The translations under genes were made by a program, and so were the position numbers. A model generated the notes under the pieces. That model did not search any database and was not told the origin of the DNA. It worked only from the letters and a program-made list of their open reading frames with translations. A stretch of DNA of 64,000 nt, from NCBI GenBank assembly GCA_030686995.1, contig CM060680.1:200123322-200187321 (forward strand), written 5' to 3'. This DNA comes from Artemisia argyi (taxonomy: Eukaryota > Streptophyta > Magnoliopsida > Asterales > Asteraceae). Below are positions 1-11,841 of this stretch, piece by piece; position 1 is the first letter of the stretch; each line of letters opens with the position of its first letter.

Positions 1-13
1 GAAGGAAAAAGAA

Positions 14-18
<5 letters not shown>

Positions 19-72
<54 letters not shown>
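19..72. repeat. (AT)n microsatellite
   Basis: An uninterrupted AT dinucleotide run of about 54 bases. It lies in a stretch related to 19.0 kb, 24.28 kb and 62.65 kb, where the run is much shorter. Confidence 0.95.
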
Positions 73-75
<3 letters not shown>

Positions 76-1084
76 TACCTTGCAAAAATAGTTAAGTATT
101 TGTAGCTTTATTGTCAAGGCGACATTGTCAAATTAAATTTGACATATTGTTTATGAAAAAGTCAGTTAGAAGCAGAATAATTGAAAATTTGAAATGGCTA
201 GAGTGAATACAATTTTAAAAAACATATCTTGAAAAAGACTTTAAAACCTGTTAGAACTCTCAAAATGATGTGAGTGTAGCATATTATCTATAAATGGATT
301 ATTTAGGCATTATAGTTTTAGAAGTATTTGATTCGCATCTCGGTTCTTATGCACATGGCTAGGTAGTATCACAAATTTAATCAAAGCTATATTAGTAAGG
401 AAGGTGATCAAATAAAAAGGATGCAAATAATTAAAATAGTCTAAAAAGCGATCTTAGCCGTCCATTAACCTCATCAGATCTATCAACTTTTGCTAGATTA
501 ATTACACCACCTACAATATCATTTATACAATCTTACCCAAGTTCACCTTCACTCCCATTTTCAGAGACATAATACCATCATCCATACACCTACAAATCTC
601 GCACATAACCTAGCCTTAACCCAAACTTCACTAACCGGAACCCCAACACCACCGCTCCTTCGCTGCTTAACCTATGCTAAAATTTAAAAAAACGCGTTGA
701 TACTTTAAAGTTAGAAATGTAAAAAAGGAGAAAAAGAGAAAGGAAGTACCGGGTCCCATATATTGTTTTAAGTTTCCACTACACTTGGGAAATGTAGCAA
801 AGTTGCCAAAAGCAAACAAAGTTCTTTTGTATTTAGACTATATGTTTAACAAAAAAGGTGTTTGATATAGATATAGTAGTTCTTTTTTACACACATTCGT
901 CTTGGTGCCTGTTTTTAGATTTTTAGGATTGAGGCAATTGTGTTCATTTTGTTAGTTAAGCATTTTTTTTTTGTAAATTAGTCATGTGCGTGGTTTTTAG
1001 TTTGTTAGGAGTGAGGCGATTGCGTTTATCTCGTTAGTTGATAAATATTAATACGTTGGTTGAAACATATAGACTAGTTGATAA
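73..1084. other. Far-upstream region of DC1 gene A, no gene seen
   Basis: No gene seen. Positions about 73-370 closely match 24,310-24,530 upstream of DC1 gene B, sharing for example the segment with TATTTGATTCGCATCTCGGT. Positions about 712-850 match 20,150-20,285. Positions 371-711 have no counterpart near gene B and may be an insertion; the origin is not clear. Confidence 0.6.
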
Positions 1085-1479
1085 ATAAATCACGTTGTTA
1101 ATCAGTTTTCTAAAAAAAAATCACGTTGTTTATCAGTCTTCTAAAAACAAATAACTTTGTTCATCAGTTTTCTAAAACAAAAAAATCACGATGTTTATCA
1201 TTTCGTTAGTTTAAAAAAAATCACGTTCTTCATCAGTTTTCTAAACAAATTCACGCTATTCATCAGCTCATCATTTTTCGAAAAATAATCACGTTGTTTA
1301 TCAGTTTTCTAAAAACAAACACGTTTTTTTTTTTTTTTTTTTTTTTCTTTTTTAATTTCACGTTGTTCATCAGTTTCTTTTTTAAAAAAATTAGGTTATT
1401 CATCAGTTCATCAATTTTCAAAAGAAAATCTCGTTGTTCATCAGTTTAAAAAAAAAAATCAAGTTCATTAGTTTTCTAA

Positions 1480-1528
<49 letters not shown>

Positions 1529-1545
1529 ACATTATTCATTAGTTT
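1085..1545. repeat. Degenerate about 30-bp minisatellite upstream of DC1 gene A
   Basis: An array of imperfect units of about 28-36 bases with the core TCACGTTGTTCATCAG followed by TTTTCTAAA and an A-run. Units differ in A-run length and by substitutions such as TTCATCAG or TTTATCAG. It includes a 46-base A run at 1,481-1,526. A related array sits at 21,262-21,632 upstream of DC1 gene B. Irregular spacing and lack of distinct spacers rule out a CRISPR array. Confidence 0.8.
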
Positions 1546-1858
1546 TTTACTATAATCTTTAATGCTGATTTTGCTATGTCTTAATCTTACCATTAAACAT
1601 ACTCTTTCTTTATTGACTCTTTTTCTAAAAACCAAAAAAATTGACATATTCATTATACATGAAAATTATTTTCCTTTTTAAAATTGCTAGTTTTGCAACT
1701 ACTTATTACTGTAATTTGGTATTGTAACGGCTACCATATTAACCATTTTATCTTTATACACCATTTTCATGTTGAGAAACAACATAAATAATTATATTGT
1801 GAAGAAAACAAAAGTATGTTATATAGATTCCGTAAACTCAACACGATTCGCATATATC

Positions 1859-1910
1859 TCTTTTTCTTTTTCTTTTTCTTTTTCTTTTTCTTTTTCTTTT
1901 TATAAATAGA
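1859..1910 (+). promoter_or_regulatory. Core promoter of DC1 gene A: pyrimidine hexamer run plus TATA box
   Basis: About seven CTTTTT hexamers run directly into TATAAATAGA at 1,901-1,910, about 220 bases upstream of the ATG at 2,125. The same TATA sequence at the same distance precedes DC1 gene B, where only about two hexamers remain. A pyrimidine-rich patch beside a TATA box is common in plant promoters; its use here is inferred. Confidence 0.65.
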
Positions 1911-2124
1911 GATATTTCACTTAAACTTTGTCTTTTTCTTTTTTAAAGCAACAAAACAATTACAAGCAAAGAATCCACTATAACCACTATATAATCTGAT
2001 CTATATTCTACTCATTTCAACCCATCTAATTCACATAAACGTCCATCACTTTTACATTATTTTGTTTCTCGCCATCTTTATTTGTCTTCATTTGTTGTTG
2101 TTTTTAATCCACCTTAAGTCATAC

Positions 2125-4362
2125 ATGGAGTCCCATCTCAAAATTCAAAATCCTGAAAAAATTATTACATTCATACAACATGAGCACCCGCTTCAGCTTG
2201 TGGATTTGCAGCCTTGTTATCCCGACTATACAGAATATAGTGATGACGAGGAGGAGGATAAGGTTATAAAATGGGATTTTAATAGTCCATGTGATTGGTG
2301 TGGCAAAGTTATTAACGTGTATCATAGGTATTACTATAAGTGTACCCATTTATGTGATTATGTGCTTCACATATCATGTGCACAGGGCCTGCCACATGCA
2401 CTTCCCACAACGTTAATACTAAAATCCCATAGTCCAACTCATAAGTTAACCCTTAGTCAGCGAGATAATAAACGTCTTGTTTGTTTTGCTTGTAAGACAG
2501 ATATACATGATGAATGGTGTTATGATTGTTCAATCTGTTCACAGATTTATATATCTTATTATAGAAGCATACATGTAAAATGTGCCATGATTGGAAGAGA
2601 AAATCATATCATCTGTCATCCCAGTCACTCACACCCAATTTCATGTCATATCATCTATCATCCTAGCCACATACATCCACTACAGTCTGTTACCTCTAAA
2701 CCAATTTTGTGTGAATGTGTTGCTTGTGGGAAGAAGCATGAAGGTATCTTCTATCATTGTACCACATGTTTTGACCACACCATCCATACTGATTGTGCAT
2801 TCCTCCCTAGACAGTTACAAACCCAACATACTCACCCACTCATCGTTTCTTATTCCTCCCAATATATCGATAGACCTATACGTGAATACGGTTTTACCTG
2901 CAGGATATGCCGTGAGCCTTTCGGTCGTGTATATCTTTGGATTTATAAGTGTGAAAGTTGTAGGTACTTTGTGCATCTAAATTGTGCAACGTCAAGAAAT
3001 GAGCCCTTCATGTCTATCTTCTTATCTCCAGGTAACTAAACTACACATATTAATCTCTTTTATGATTACACAAATCCCATTTTTACATTATAATCATTTA
3101 TAGCAATGACCACTTAGGATTCTCCATACAAAGCGTTTATTTTAAAATAAATTCACTAAATATCTCATGCTTCGAATGATTTAGTGGAATTTTGTTTGAT
3201 ATTTACGAACATCTTAAATTAACCCATTTTCAATTTATTTGCAGGTTTTGGCGAAACCATCAAAAATTTTGAAGATGCGGATCATCCTAATCTGCTCAAA
3301 CTCCCATTCCCGGATCAAACTTACAGCATACTAAAACATTGGTTTTCCAAAGAATCGGGATCAACAAGTGAAAGGAACCTGGAGCACATAAGTCATGAGC
3401 ATGCTCTAAATCTGGTAGGCACAAGATCCAATGACAGTAAAGGTGCAAGCTCTTCAAGTGTTAGTTCAATATCTTGTCACGACCCAATGAAAAGTATTGA
3501 GCTATTATGCAACGGGTGTGTGAGACCAATCATGGATGTGCCCTTTTACAAATGCTCCAGCGAAGACCAACGTTGCGACTTTGTACTTCACGAGTGGTGC
3601 ACTCGTTTACCTGCTGAATTGCCAAACTACCCAGGTCACACACACACTCTCAAATTCCTTCCAAAAGTTTCACAAAATATATTTGGTATTTTCGATTGTG
3701 AAATTTGCGAATTACGTTGCAACGGGTTCGCTTACGGGTGCACCAAATGTCAATACTACATTGATGTTAACTGTGCATTCATCCCTGAAGAAATCACACA
3801 TGAAGCTCACCCGGATCACATTCTTTCACGATGTGATCAGAGGAGCATGAGAAAGCCATGCGTTGCAGATCGCTGGCCTTATGGAAGTAAAATTTGTTTT
3901 GGTTGTGAGTCTTGTAAGTTTTACCTACATTCTGATTGTGCTTTATTCTTGCCTGGTATTATAAATCACAAGTTGGACAAGCACCCCATGAAGTTGACTT
4001 ACGGTCCGGTAGAGAACCATAAAAGTGAATACTTTTGTGAAGTCTGTGAGACAGAGCTCGATCCGACCAAATGGTTCTATCATTGCCATGTGTGTGCCTA
4101 CTCTTTACATACTCGCTGTGCTCCGGTAATACTTAACTTTCAAGCAGCCTATGACAATGACAGAAGCCTTTATCAGTTTTTGAATATTAAGTTTGGGGGA
4201 ATTTATAAAATCAAAGGTCACGAGCACTCTGTATCACTTGCTCCAGGGTCTGAAGCAGATGGTAAATGCCCAATCTGTGATGATTACATGTGGAGGTGGC
4301 AATTGATTCTTAAGTGTCAGAATTGCAAGGTCGCAATGCATTCCTATTGTTGTAAGAGTTAG
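2125..4362 (+). CDS. DC1 (divergent C1) domain protein, gene A, two exons
   Basis: Predicted 674-residue cysteine/histidine-rich protein. Exon 1 is 2,125-3,031 and exon 2 is 3,245-4,362 (stop included). The 213-bp intron has GT at 3,032 and AG at 3,244, and joining keeps the frame. The frame is open upstream to 2,062 but that begins with TTG; the first ATG is 2,125. Repeated DC1 units follow the C-x2-C ... C-x2-C-x4-H-x2-C pattern. The first uses C56, C59, C73, C77, H82 and C85 after HEHPLQL; about seven or eight units follow, the last ending at the C-terminal CC. An acidic run (residues 40-45) precedes the first cysteines. No signal peptide or membrane segment. The fold is expected to bind zinc; family members are linked to stress, hormone and defence responses, but the exact role here is unknown. 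Gene B is a close paralogue. A 42-bp internal tandem duplication (2,605-2,688) is unique to this copy. Confidence 0.9.
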
Positions 4363-4630
4363 AGATTGTAATGTGATTTTTAAGTAATGTCTCGAATTTG
4401 ATGCAATGATTTAAGCTTGACAACCTTTTACTGTTCTTTTATTACATTTGTTTCCTCAATGGACTTTTTGTTGGAGCGTGTTTATTTGTTTCTAGTTATT
4501 CTCTTTTGGGAGAGATTTTGGTTTGAATATGGATTAAATGAAAATAATCCTTGTCCATCAAATTATGAAAAATTACAATTGAGAGGTATTTAATCAAGTA
4601 TCATCTGCTTTTTGCTTATTGGACAAGCAA

Positions 4631-4676
<46 letters not shown>

Positions 4677-5400
4677 CGATTCTTTTACGGAACCATGGGT
4701 ATGCAACAAGATTTTTCCAAAATAAGGAATCGAGAAATGAACCAGTGAACCGCAAGTCTACATTTCAATTCTGTTTGGATCGGTTCTCAATTATCATTGA
4801 TGACTTGAATATACTCAATTACCCTTATGGCTGCTAATAAGCTCGTGGTCAAGGGCATGCCGTCTTTGGTTAAGATGCATGTGAATCACATAGACATGTG
4901 TATTAAAAATTATGTCAAAAGTACCAATTTATCTTAAATGAAACTTATCCAAATTTTTTGTGATATAAGCCCTTGTTTAGTTTGAATAAAATGCATATTA
5001 TATTTTATAGTATAGAGACATGAGTCCGTTATCAGTCATGGTGTTATATATAAGAATAGTTTAGACGTCTAGAGACGTGCTAGCTCGGACAACTTCTTAT
5101 AATTAACATCACATGTATCAGATCAACTTTAATCCTATAGGTTGTTAGAATGTAAGGACTAGCGTATCAATTGAATTTGCGAGCAGAAAATGGACCGAAA
5201 TTTTTTTGTGATCAACACTGAGTAAGTTTTTGAAATTCTTTGTCATACTACCTAAATCAAAAAACGACTCGTGAGATGATCAAGGTGGAAGTATCTTTAA
5301 AAAATCTGGTTGATTGAAACCATGAGATTCTTGTAATGTTTTTAGACTAAAACTTTAATAATACACGACTCATGCATGCACAGGGCACCAAATTTTAAGG
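4363..5400 (+). other. 3' flank of DC1 gene A
   Basis: No gene seen. This 1-kb flank recurs almost whole after DC1 copy C (44,742-45,797) and in part at about 15,460-16,090, 34,020-34,150 and 58,860-59,480, so it is a marker for the duplicated DC1 unit. It holds a 43-base T run at 4,634-4,676; copy C has 44 T at 45,016-45,059. Confidence 0.75.
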
Positions 5401-6054
5401 AGGCACCAATTGTTGAAAGCCCACTATGTAAATATTTGTCTATTCAAAGTCTTTTTTAAAGCCCAATCTTAGGCCCATGTTCAGAATTGAGTTCAGTTAT
5501 GAAACATATATCCATGTCAATGTAAGGCAAGAAAACACAGATAAAAAAAATAAATAAATAAACGTCGTTACATTTAATAAATAAATAAAAATGTAAGGCG
5601 AGAAAACACAGATATAGTCTCATATATATTTCCAAATTGATCAACGTCGTTACATTTAATCTATAATCAAAGATAACAAACTATTTTATTAAGATGATTT
5701 GTTTTGTATTACTTTGACAGACGTTGCTTTGCTGAAGTTAGTATACAAGCATATTTTAAGCATTACTCACTTTTTGTTTTTCTAAAGGCAGTATATATAT
5801 ATATTATATATAGTATATAGACAATCAACAATAACATTACTCAAATTTTATTCATTTAACTTAAAGAAATTCATATGCATTCATTATAAGTAGAAGATAT
5901 AATTAAACTAGCAAGATGCTAGGAGTTACAATTATCTAATTGAAACTGTCAACCAACCTAAACAATTACAATGACCCAAAATAACTACCACAACCTCAAA
6001 AACCTTACAATCATAGGAGGATCCTACGCAATCCAACCCTTAGTCACCGCACAA
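5401..6054. other. Spacer with short internal duplication, no gene seen
   Basis: Positions 5,416-5,500 match 50,288-50,370, and the segment near 5,510-5,545 matches about 51,060-51,100. A unit containing AAGAAAACACAGATA and ACGTCGTTACATTTAAT is repeated at about 5,515-5,580 and 5,590-5,660. No coding sequence was recognised. Confidence 0.5.
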
Positions 6055-6062
6055 CACCTAAC

Positions 6063-6268
6063 CAGTGGCGAAGCTTGGATTTTGTAAGTGGGGGGTCGGG
6101 ATCTAAATTTTTTTTTCCTAAGACTATATTTCAGGTATACCGAAATTTTTGGGGGGTCGAAACCGAATATACCGAAATTTTTCTACACGAAAACTATATA
6201 CCCCCTATATCGCAAAAAAAATTTCGGGGGGTCGGGCGCCCCCCGGCCCCTATGAAGCTTCGCCCGTG
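6063..6268. mobile_element. Short hAT-type MITE (206 bp) with 8-bp target duplication
   Basis: Ends are CAGTGGCGAAGCTT and, inverted, CACGGGCGAAGCTT (12 of 14 match). The element is flanked by perfect 8-bp direct repeats CACCTAAC at 6,055-6,062 and 6,269-6,276. Eight-base target duplication and a CAGTGGCG-type end are characteristic of hAT elements. The interior has G runs and repeated ATACCGAAATTT, with no coding capacity. Confidence 0.88.
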
Positions 6269-6640
6269 CACCTAACCACTTTAGGGCATACCTTATTTGA
6301 ATCATGGAAACGTGTGAAAAGCCAATCTCGACCAATTGGTGACGCGGTGATATGTAGAAGCAGTTGATCGAGAAAAAACCTAACATTGCACGTCCACCAC
6401 ATGTCGAATTGAAGCTGGTTACAAATCGGAGGCTTTATCCTTTGAAAACTCTTGGAGAATAACACCATTTAAATAATAGGTTGCTCGTTGTAAAAATAGT
6501 TATCGGAGGCTTTACAAATATTATGCATATTCAGATACCCTCTACTTGTGCAGCTATTCATGGCTTGAATCCAACATTATAACATTTCCTTTTCAATAGA
6601 AACATCAATGAAAATCAATTCTACTGATTTGTGTAACTAA

Positions 6641-7626
6641 GGGTGTGTTTGTTTCATTAAGATGTTTTGGGTCTGAATCTGACTACCACATCTTACTGTT
6701 AAGAGGTGGATATAAAGTCTGAATCTAAATGAAATAATGTTGTTTGTTTTTCTATAATTGTCTGAATGATTTTAATTGTCCGTTTTTTAAAGTATAAATT
6801 AAACCATAGCAATACGATAAATAAGTAGCTTGTGTAAACATGAAATAAAACATTATTATCATAAACTAAATACAATAATCAACCATTAAATAAATTATCG
6901 GGTTTTTCTAATGTGATAACTTGTTGCATTAACACTTATTTCAAAAAATAAAAAATAAAAGTTTTAAATGTACATTTCGTATAAAGTTAAAAACAAACGT
7001 AAACAAGTCAACTTTATTTGCTATATAGTCATAGATAGGTCGAATAATATAAAATTAAAAATCAATAAAATTCAACTACTCATATACTCTGACAAGATTC
7101 ACGTGTTCCCCTTTATATATTATCTTTCCTCGATTTTTACGTCTTCTTCTTCATATGAAAACCTGCAACCTTTTCTAGTTTTCTTGAAAAAGACTACACC
7201 CACGAATAATATAAAAAAGAAAAAAAAAACGCATTTGTGCATAGCAAGAGTGTAGCACATCGATGAAGTTAAAATGATGAAGAAGGTAGCAAGAGTAAGA
7301 GGCAGTAAGATAACCCATGCACCTCTTACTCAGTAAGATCTTACTATGTCTGACCGCGTCTGACCAAGAAGAGAAAAACAAACAGTCTAACATCTGACCG
7401 CGTCTGACTCAGTAAGAGTTAAGAGGCGGTAAGATGTTTTTTTGTAAAAACAAACATCACCTAAGAGGCAATAAGATAACCCATGCACCTCTTACTCAGT
7501 AAGATCTTACTAGGTCTGACCGCGTCTGACCAAGAAGAGAAAAACAAACAGTCTAACATCTGACCGCGTCTGACTCAGTAAGAGTTAAGAGGCGGTAAGA
7601 TGTTTTTTTGTAAAAACAAACATCAC
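6641..7626. mobile_element. hAT-like non-autonomous element (about 986 bp)
   Basis: Starts with GGGTGTGTTTGTTT and ends with AAACAAACATCAC, an imperfect inverted terminal repeat. Flanks are GTAACTAA (left) and CTAACTAA (right), an 8-bp target duplication with one mismatch. No transposase reading frame is present. The right half holds a two-copy 166-bp tandem duplication. Confidence 0.68.
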
Positions 7627-7627
7627 C
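7296..7627. repeat. Two-copy 166-bp tandem duplication
   Basis: The segment starting TAAGAGGCAGTAAGATAACC is repeated head to tail at an offset of 166 bases with only a few differences. Inside each copy GTCTGACCGCGTCTGAC-like words and their approximate complements recur, so the RNA or single strand could fold. It lies entirely inside the hAT-like element. Confidence 0.9.
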
Positions 7628-7679
7628 TAACTAATTATCTTTCCCAGAATTCTTCCTTTATATATCTTTACATAATTTC

Positions 7680-8364
7680 ATAGGAGCAAGTACATAATCA
7701 TAGTTGATCGACGTCTTTTTTTTTTTTTTTTTTTTTTTTTTTTCATTCAATAGATAACCATGCAATTGTTAAAAATTTGTTACAACAATTTGGATACATA
7801 GCAGCAGTACATGCATCAGCCATTTGCTCATGATACAAAGAAAAGTAAAAATGTTTCATTAAATTATTAAGTTTGGTTTTTCACATTGATAAGTTACATT
7901 CACACAAAATTACTTAACCTCTAAAAATCAAGGCCATTAAAAGTACCATAAGAAAAACCAAAAAAAGTTTGTTACAACTTATATTGCCTACTAGCTAGTG
8001 TTTGTTACGATAAATTTGACACTTTCAATAGACTAACCAACTCTAAATAGTCAACCACTGTACCTGCACAATTATTTACTATGTTTATCTTGTCACTCAA
8101 ATATTTCATATGGGATTTTTTACAATATGAAATTTTGTTTTTCGTTATATTATAAAATAATTATTTTGAAAACTAATTAAATGGATATATATAGAGAAAG
8201 ATAAAACTATGTTACTTAAACCATCTACACTTCCATAAAACCATTTACCCAAAAATTATATACAAATCCAAAATATATAAACATCACATAAAACAATAAT
8301 CACAAATTATATTCCATAAAAACCATTTAAACATCAAAACAAAAATCGCCAAAATCTTGAAACA
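7680..8364 (+). promoter_or_regulatory. GLOX: Upstream region of the glyoxal-oxidase-like gene
   Basis: Contains a T run at about 7,719-7,743 and AT-rich leader sequence up to the ATG at 8,365. Positions about 7,680-8,110 recur at 17,218-17,600 and 60,114-60,480 without the coding part, so this upstream stretch belongs to the spacer duplicated through the window. A TATA-like ATATATAG lies near 8,186-8,193. Confidence 0.5.
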
Positions 8365-9032
8365 ATGAGTTTATTCATGATCAAGATTCAATCTTTCTTC
8401 ATCTTTACTATTCTTTACCTAATCCCTTACACCATCTCCGATCACAACCACACCAACCACCATAACCACCACCATAATCCACCTCCACCACCACCACCAC
8501 CAACCGCCATACAACCATCACCACCACCACCACAAAAACCAAGAAAACCCTTAGGAACATGGACACTACTCCAAAGATCCATAGGCATATCAGCCATGCA
8601 CATGCAACTTCTCCACGACAACAAAGTAGTCATCTTTGATCGAACCGATTTCGGCCGATCAAATCTAACCCTCCCATACGGCCAAACATGTCATTTAAAC
8701 GACGAATTAGTACATCCAGATTGCACGGCTCATTCGATTCTTTACGACGTACCTTCCAACTCTTTTCGACCACTTTCTGTCCAGACTAATGTATGGTGTT
8801 CTTCTGGTGCTGTGGACCCCACAGGGACATTAGTACAAACTGGAGGGTACCATGCAGGTGATCATAAGATACGTTTGTTTACACCATGCACAGGTAATGA
8901 TCATGATGATGAGGCATCATGTGATTGGGTCGAACTCGAAAGAAACTTAAGTACGTGTTCAAAGATGGTATTCTTCTAATCATATTCTACCCGATGGAAA
9001 TATCATCATTGTTGGTGGACAGATAAAAAACA
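8365..9032 (+). pseudogene. GLOX: Glyoxal oxidase / galactose-oxidase-like, 5' part only, frameshifted
   Basis: From ATG 8,365 the product has a hydrophobic signal peptide (about residues 1-25), a His/Asn-rich run, a proline run and then the start of the glyoxal oxidase N-terminal domain (GTWTLLQRSIGISAMHMQL, later WCSSGAVDPTGTLVQTGGY). These secreted copper-radical oxidases make hydrogen peroxide from aldehydes or alcohols at the wall. The frame stays open to 8,979, but from about 8,953 family-like coding continues in another frame (WYSSNHILPDGNII, then VGG), indicating a small insertion and frameshift. Homology stops near 9,032, where the duplicated TRIPP-like block begins, so most of the beta-propeller and all copper ligands of the C-terminal half are gone. 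Not expected to make an enzyme. Confidence 0.8.
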
Positions 9033-9393
9033 TCCATTTAAGGTAGTCTGACCCAGAACCACTCAAAATGATGGCATGACAGATAACATATCGGTAACTT
9101 ATGACCATGTCGACATTTTTTTTTCCTGACGAGGTGCAGGCAAAGATCGAGCTAACGAAGTTGTAAAGGAAATGACGAGACCACAAAAGAGCAGCCTAAA
9201 ACTCGGTTATCTCATGTAATAAAAATCTTTGATGGTTTTTTTGGCCACAAAAGAAAATTGCTAACCCAAAACAAAAATGAGAATAAAGTTTGCTACTTTT
9301 TAATTTTTTATGCAATTAGCCCTTTTTGGGGGAAAATTTCAAGGCGTATATAGCATGATGGGTATATATTATATAAGCAGAATGACTGTTTAC

Positions 9394-11772
9394 CTTGTTC
9401 AACATTAATATGTAATGAATCTAGGGTAATTATGCCATCAGTCAATGGAAGTAACTCGAGCTTTACAGTAACCGTCGATCGGGAAGGAACACACCTGGTA
9501 CCAAAGAAAGAGTGTTTGGTTAAAAGCACTAAAAAAAGGAGGTTAAACAGACAACCAACTTAAAATAAGCACTGTAACGGCCATTAAGTTTTAGAATTCA
9601 AATTAAAATTCTTACCCTAGAGGAACTCTACTCTTCAACCACATATGGGTACAGGCCAGATCACTTTTAGGAAGTATATCAGAAATGACATCTGTTTTCT
9701 CATTAAAAGAGCCAAATTTACGGTCACGATCAACACCACTATTCGAATTTAGTACCTTAGATGCTGACCAGAGCCTCTGTAGTGCAGTAGATTGCCTATC
9801 ACTACTCACTCTAACGGGCTCATAAAATGAAAATGAAGGTGGAGCAAGAAATGTTAACGTCAAATCCTCGTCTGTTAAGTTTGAAGCATGAAGCGTTAAG
9901 ACCTGAAAACAAACAAAATACAATGAGCTACTCATCCATACTAGACAAATGACCCTTTTTATCACGTTACGCATCCTATCGGACCCACCCATTTTACCAA
10001 ATCTAGAAAATGTTTTCCGGATAGAAAAACCTGGACAGGTAAGTTAGGGATTCTGTCATCTGGGTGGATAATTTGTCTTGACATTTGAGATGCAACAGAG
10101 ATCAAAATATCTTTTTGGATACGCGGTCGCCAATTTGTTGGCTGCTTGAATAACAACCTCGATTCTGCACGAAATATATATTACAACACAGTTTTATAAT
10201 CAGATACTATTAGAAAGATCCACATTAATTACCAGTGTAGTTGGATCTACATGATACAAGAACTGTATATTTATTAGCAGGCGAGGCACCATGGTCTACA
10301 TTGGAGAAGACGTACACACTTCTATCCCCTGGAGCATTAGAACTCCAAAGTGGTGTTGCTGGTTTGAGAATGAAAGAATGTTCCTCACCTTTCCTGTTAA
10401 GCAAGTGTTTGACTTGGTCAATGTCGATATTACCCTTCCATAATGACGATATATGGGAGCTTTTAGACCTAAATTGATATCATCTAACGTCGAAAATACC
10501 CTTAAAATAACAACTATGGGAGCTTTCCGATAATATATACCCCTAAGTTTTTTGTTTATTTTTTATTTCATTTTTTATCTGTATAATTGTTTACAACAAA
10601 TAAAATTAACCTGCGGGCTAAAGAAATGAGGGAGGGGATTAACCTGAGGGCTAGACCTGGCAAGCCATAGTCATTGCCGGTTTCAACACACGCAACTGGA
10701 GAAGACATAGAGGGTCCACCTTTGGAAGCCTCCTCAAATATAACTGTTATGGCATCTAAGTATATAACAATATCTGGTACATGTGCTGGAGAAACATTCT
10801 GCATAATCATGATTCAAACAGATTATCAATTAGCTCCGTTATTTTAGTTAGATTGAGATGAATTCTCTCATGTTGCTATCTCGTTTGTTTCGTTTTAGTC
10901 ATTATATATATATTTTTTTGGAAGTCCAAAAATAATGTTTGTGTCCCGTTTGGGTCATTTGTACCAAAAGACCCTTTGAAACCGGCTATTGATTGTATAA
11001 CAATCTGCGTAATGAGATGTTAATTTTATTTGTGAATTTTATAAAGTTATAAATAATGATAAAACTTATACTATTAAGATTCCAGATCACAAAATGAGAA
11101 ATTAAACATCGTTGGTATTTATGCAAATAACCCTTAATTCAAAGGCGAAACAAAAGTTTGTACCTTTATTTGAATACAAAGAAGATCTTTTGTATTGCAG
11201 TCAACAGCAAAGCAATGAACCTCTAAAGGTTGTACAATTTCAATTTTCCTCCTCCACTTTCTACCCGGTATGTAAATTCCTTCAAGTCCACAACGAACAG
11301 AAAACCTTTCTGGTTCCAGTGGGACCCCTCGAAAAGATAAAATACCTTCAACACTTCTCACACTTCCAGACCTGTTAGATGAGACTTGATCCCAGTCTTG
11401 TGATGAAAGTGACGACATTGAATGACTCCTAATCTGGCCTAATAAAAAATTCTGAGAACCAAATGATCTTGGGGAGTTTGCTCTGGTCAATGAGTTACGA
11501 GCAGTTGCACTGGAACTCGTGTCTACAGAAGATACAAAACGAGGCGGAGAGACAGGATTTTGTACAGGAAGCAATCATTTTAATAGATCTCCATAAGGGT
11601 CTTGTTTTGAGTGATCAATGTTTTCTGAGGTTTCATATGATAATGTTGTTGACTGATATTTTTCAAACTGAAGGATTTCCCGAACTGGATCTTTCCAAGA
11701 GTCAACACCGATGTTTATCTGTAAAAGCACCTGCATCCTTCCAAACAGGAAAACAGAATACAATATTACAAA

Positions 11773-11841
<69 letters not shown>

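Noticed and set aside
1085..1545. Possible CRISPR array
   Set aside because: Units are degenerate, spacing is irregular, there are no distinct spacers or cas genes, and the context is a plant genome.
2062..2124. N-terminal hydrophobic extension of DC1 gene A (and the same at 25,485-25,547)
   Set aside because: The frame is open but begins with TTG. The first ATG in both paralogues is at the MESH start, and the extension lies in the leader shortly downstream of the TATA box.
6968..7255. 95-codon plus frame in the hAT-like element
   Set aside because: AT-rich with no domain and the wrong composition for transposase.
8442..8633. Gly/Trp-rich minus-strand frame
   Set aside because: Antisense of the proline/histidine run of the glyoxal oxidase fragment.
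11463..11783. Plus-strand reading frame over the TRIPP-like exon (also 54,684-54,992, 10,241-10,477 and 53,313-53,549)
   Set aside because: They are antisense to well-supported minus-strand exons with family similarity and splice sites.
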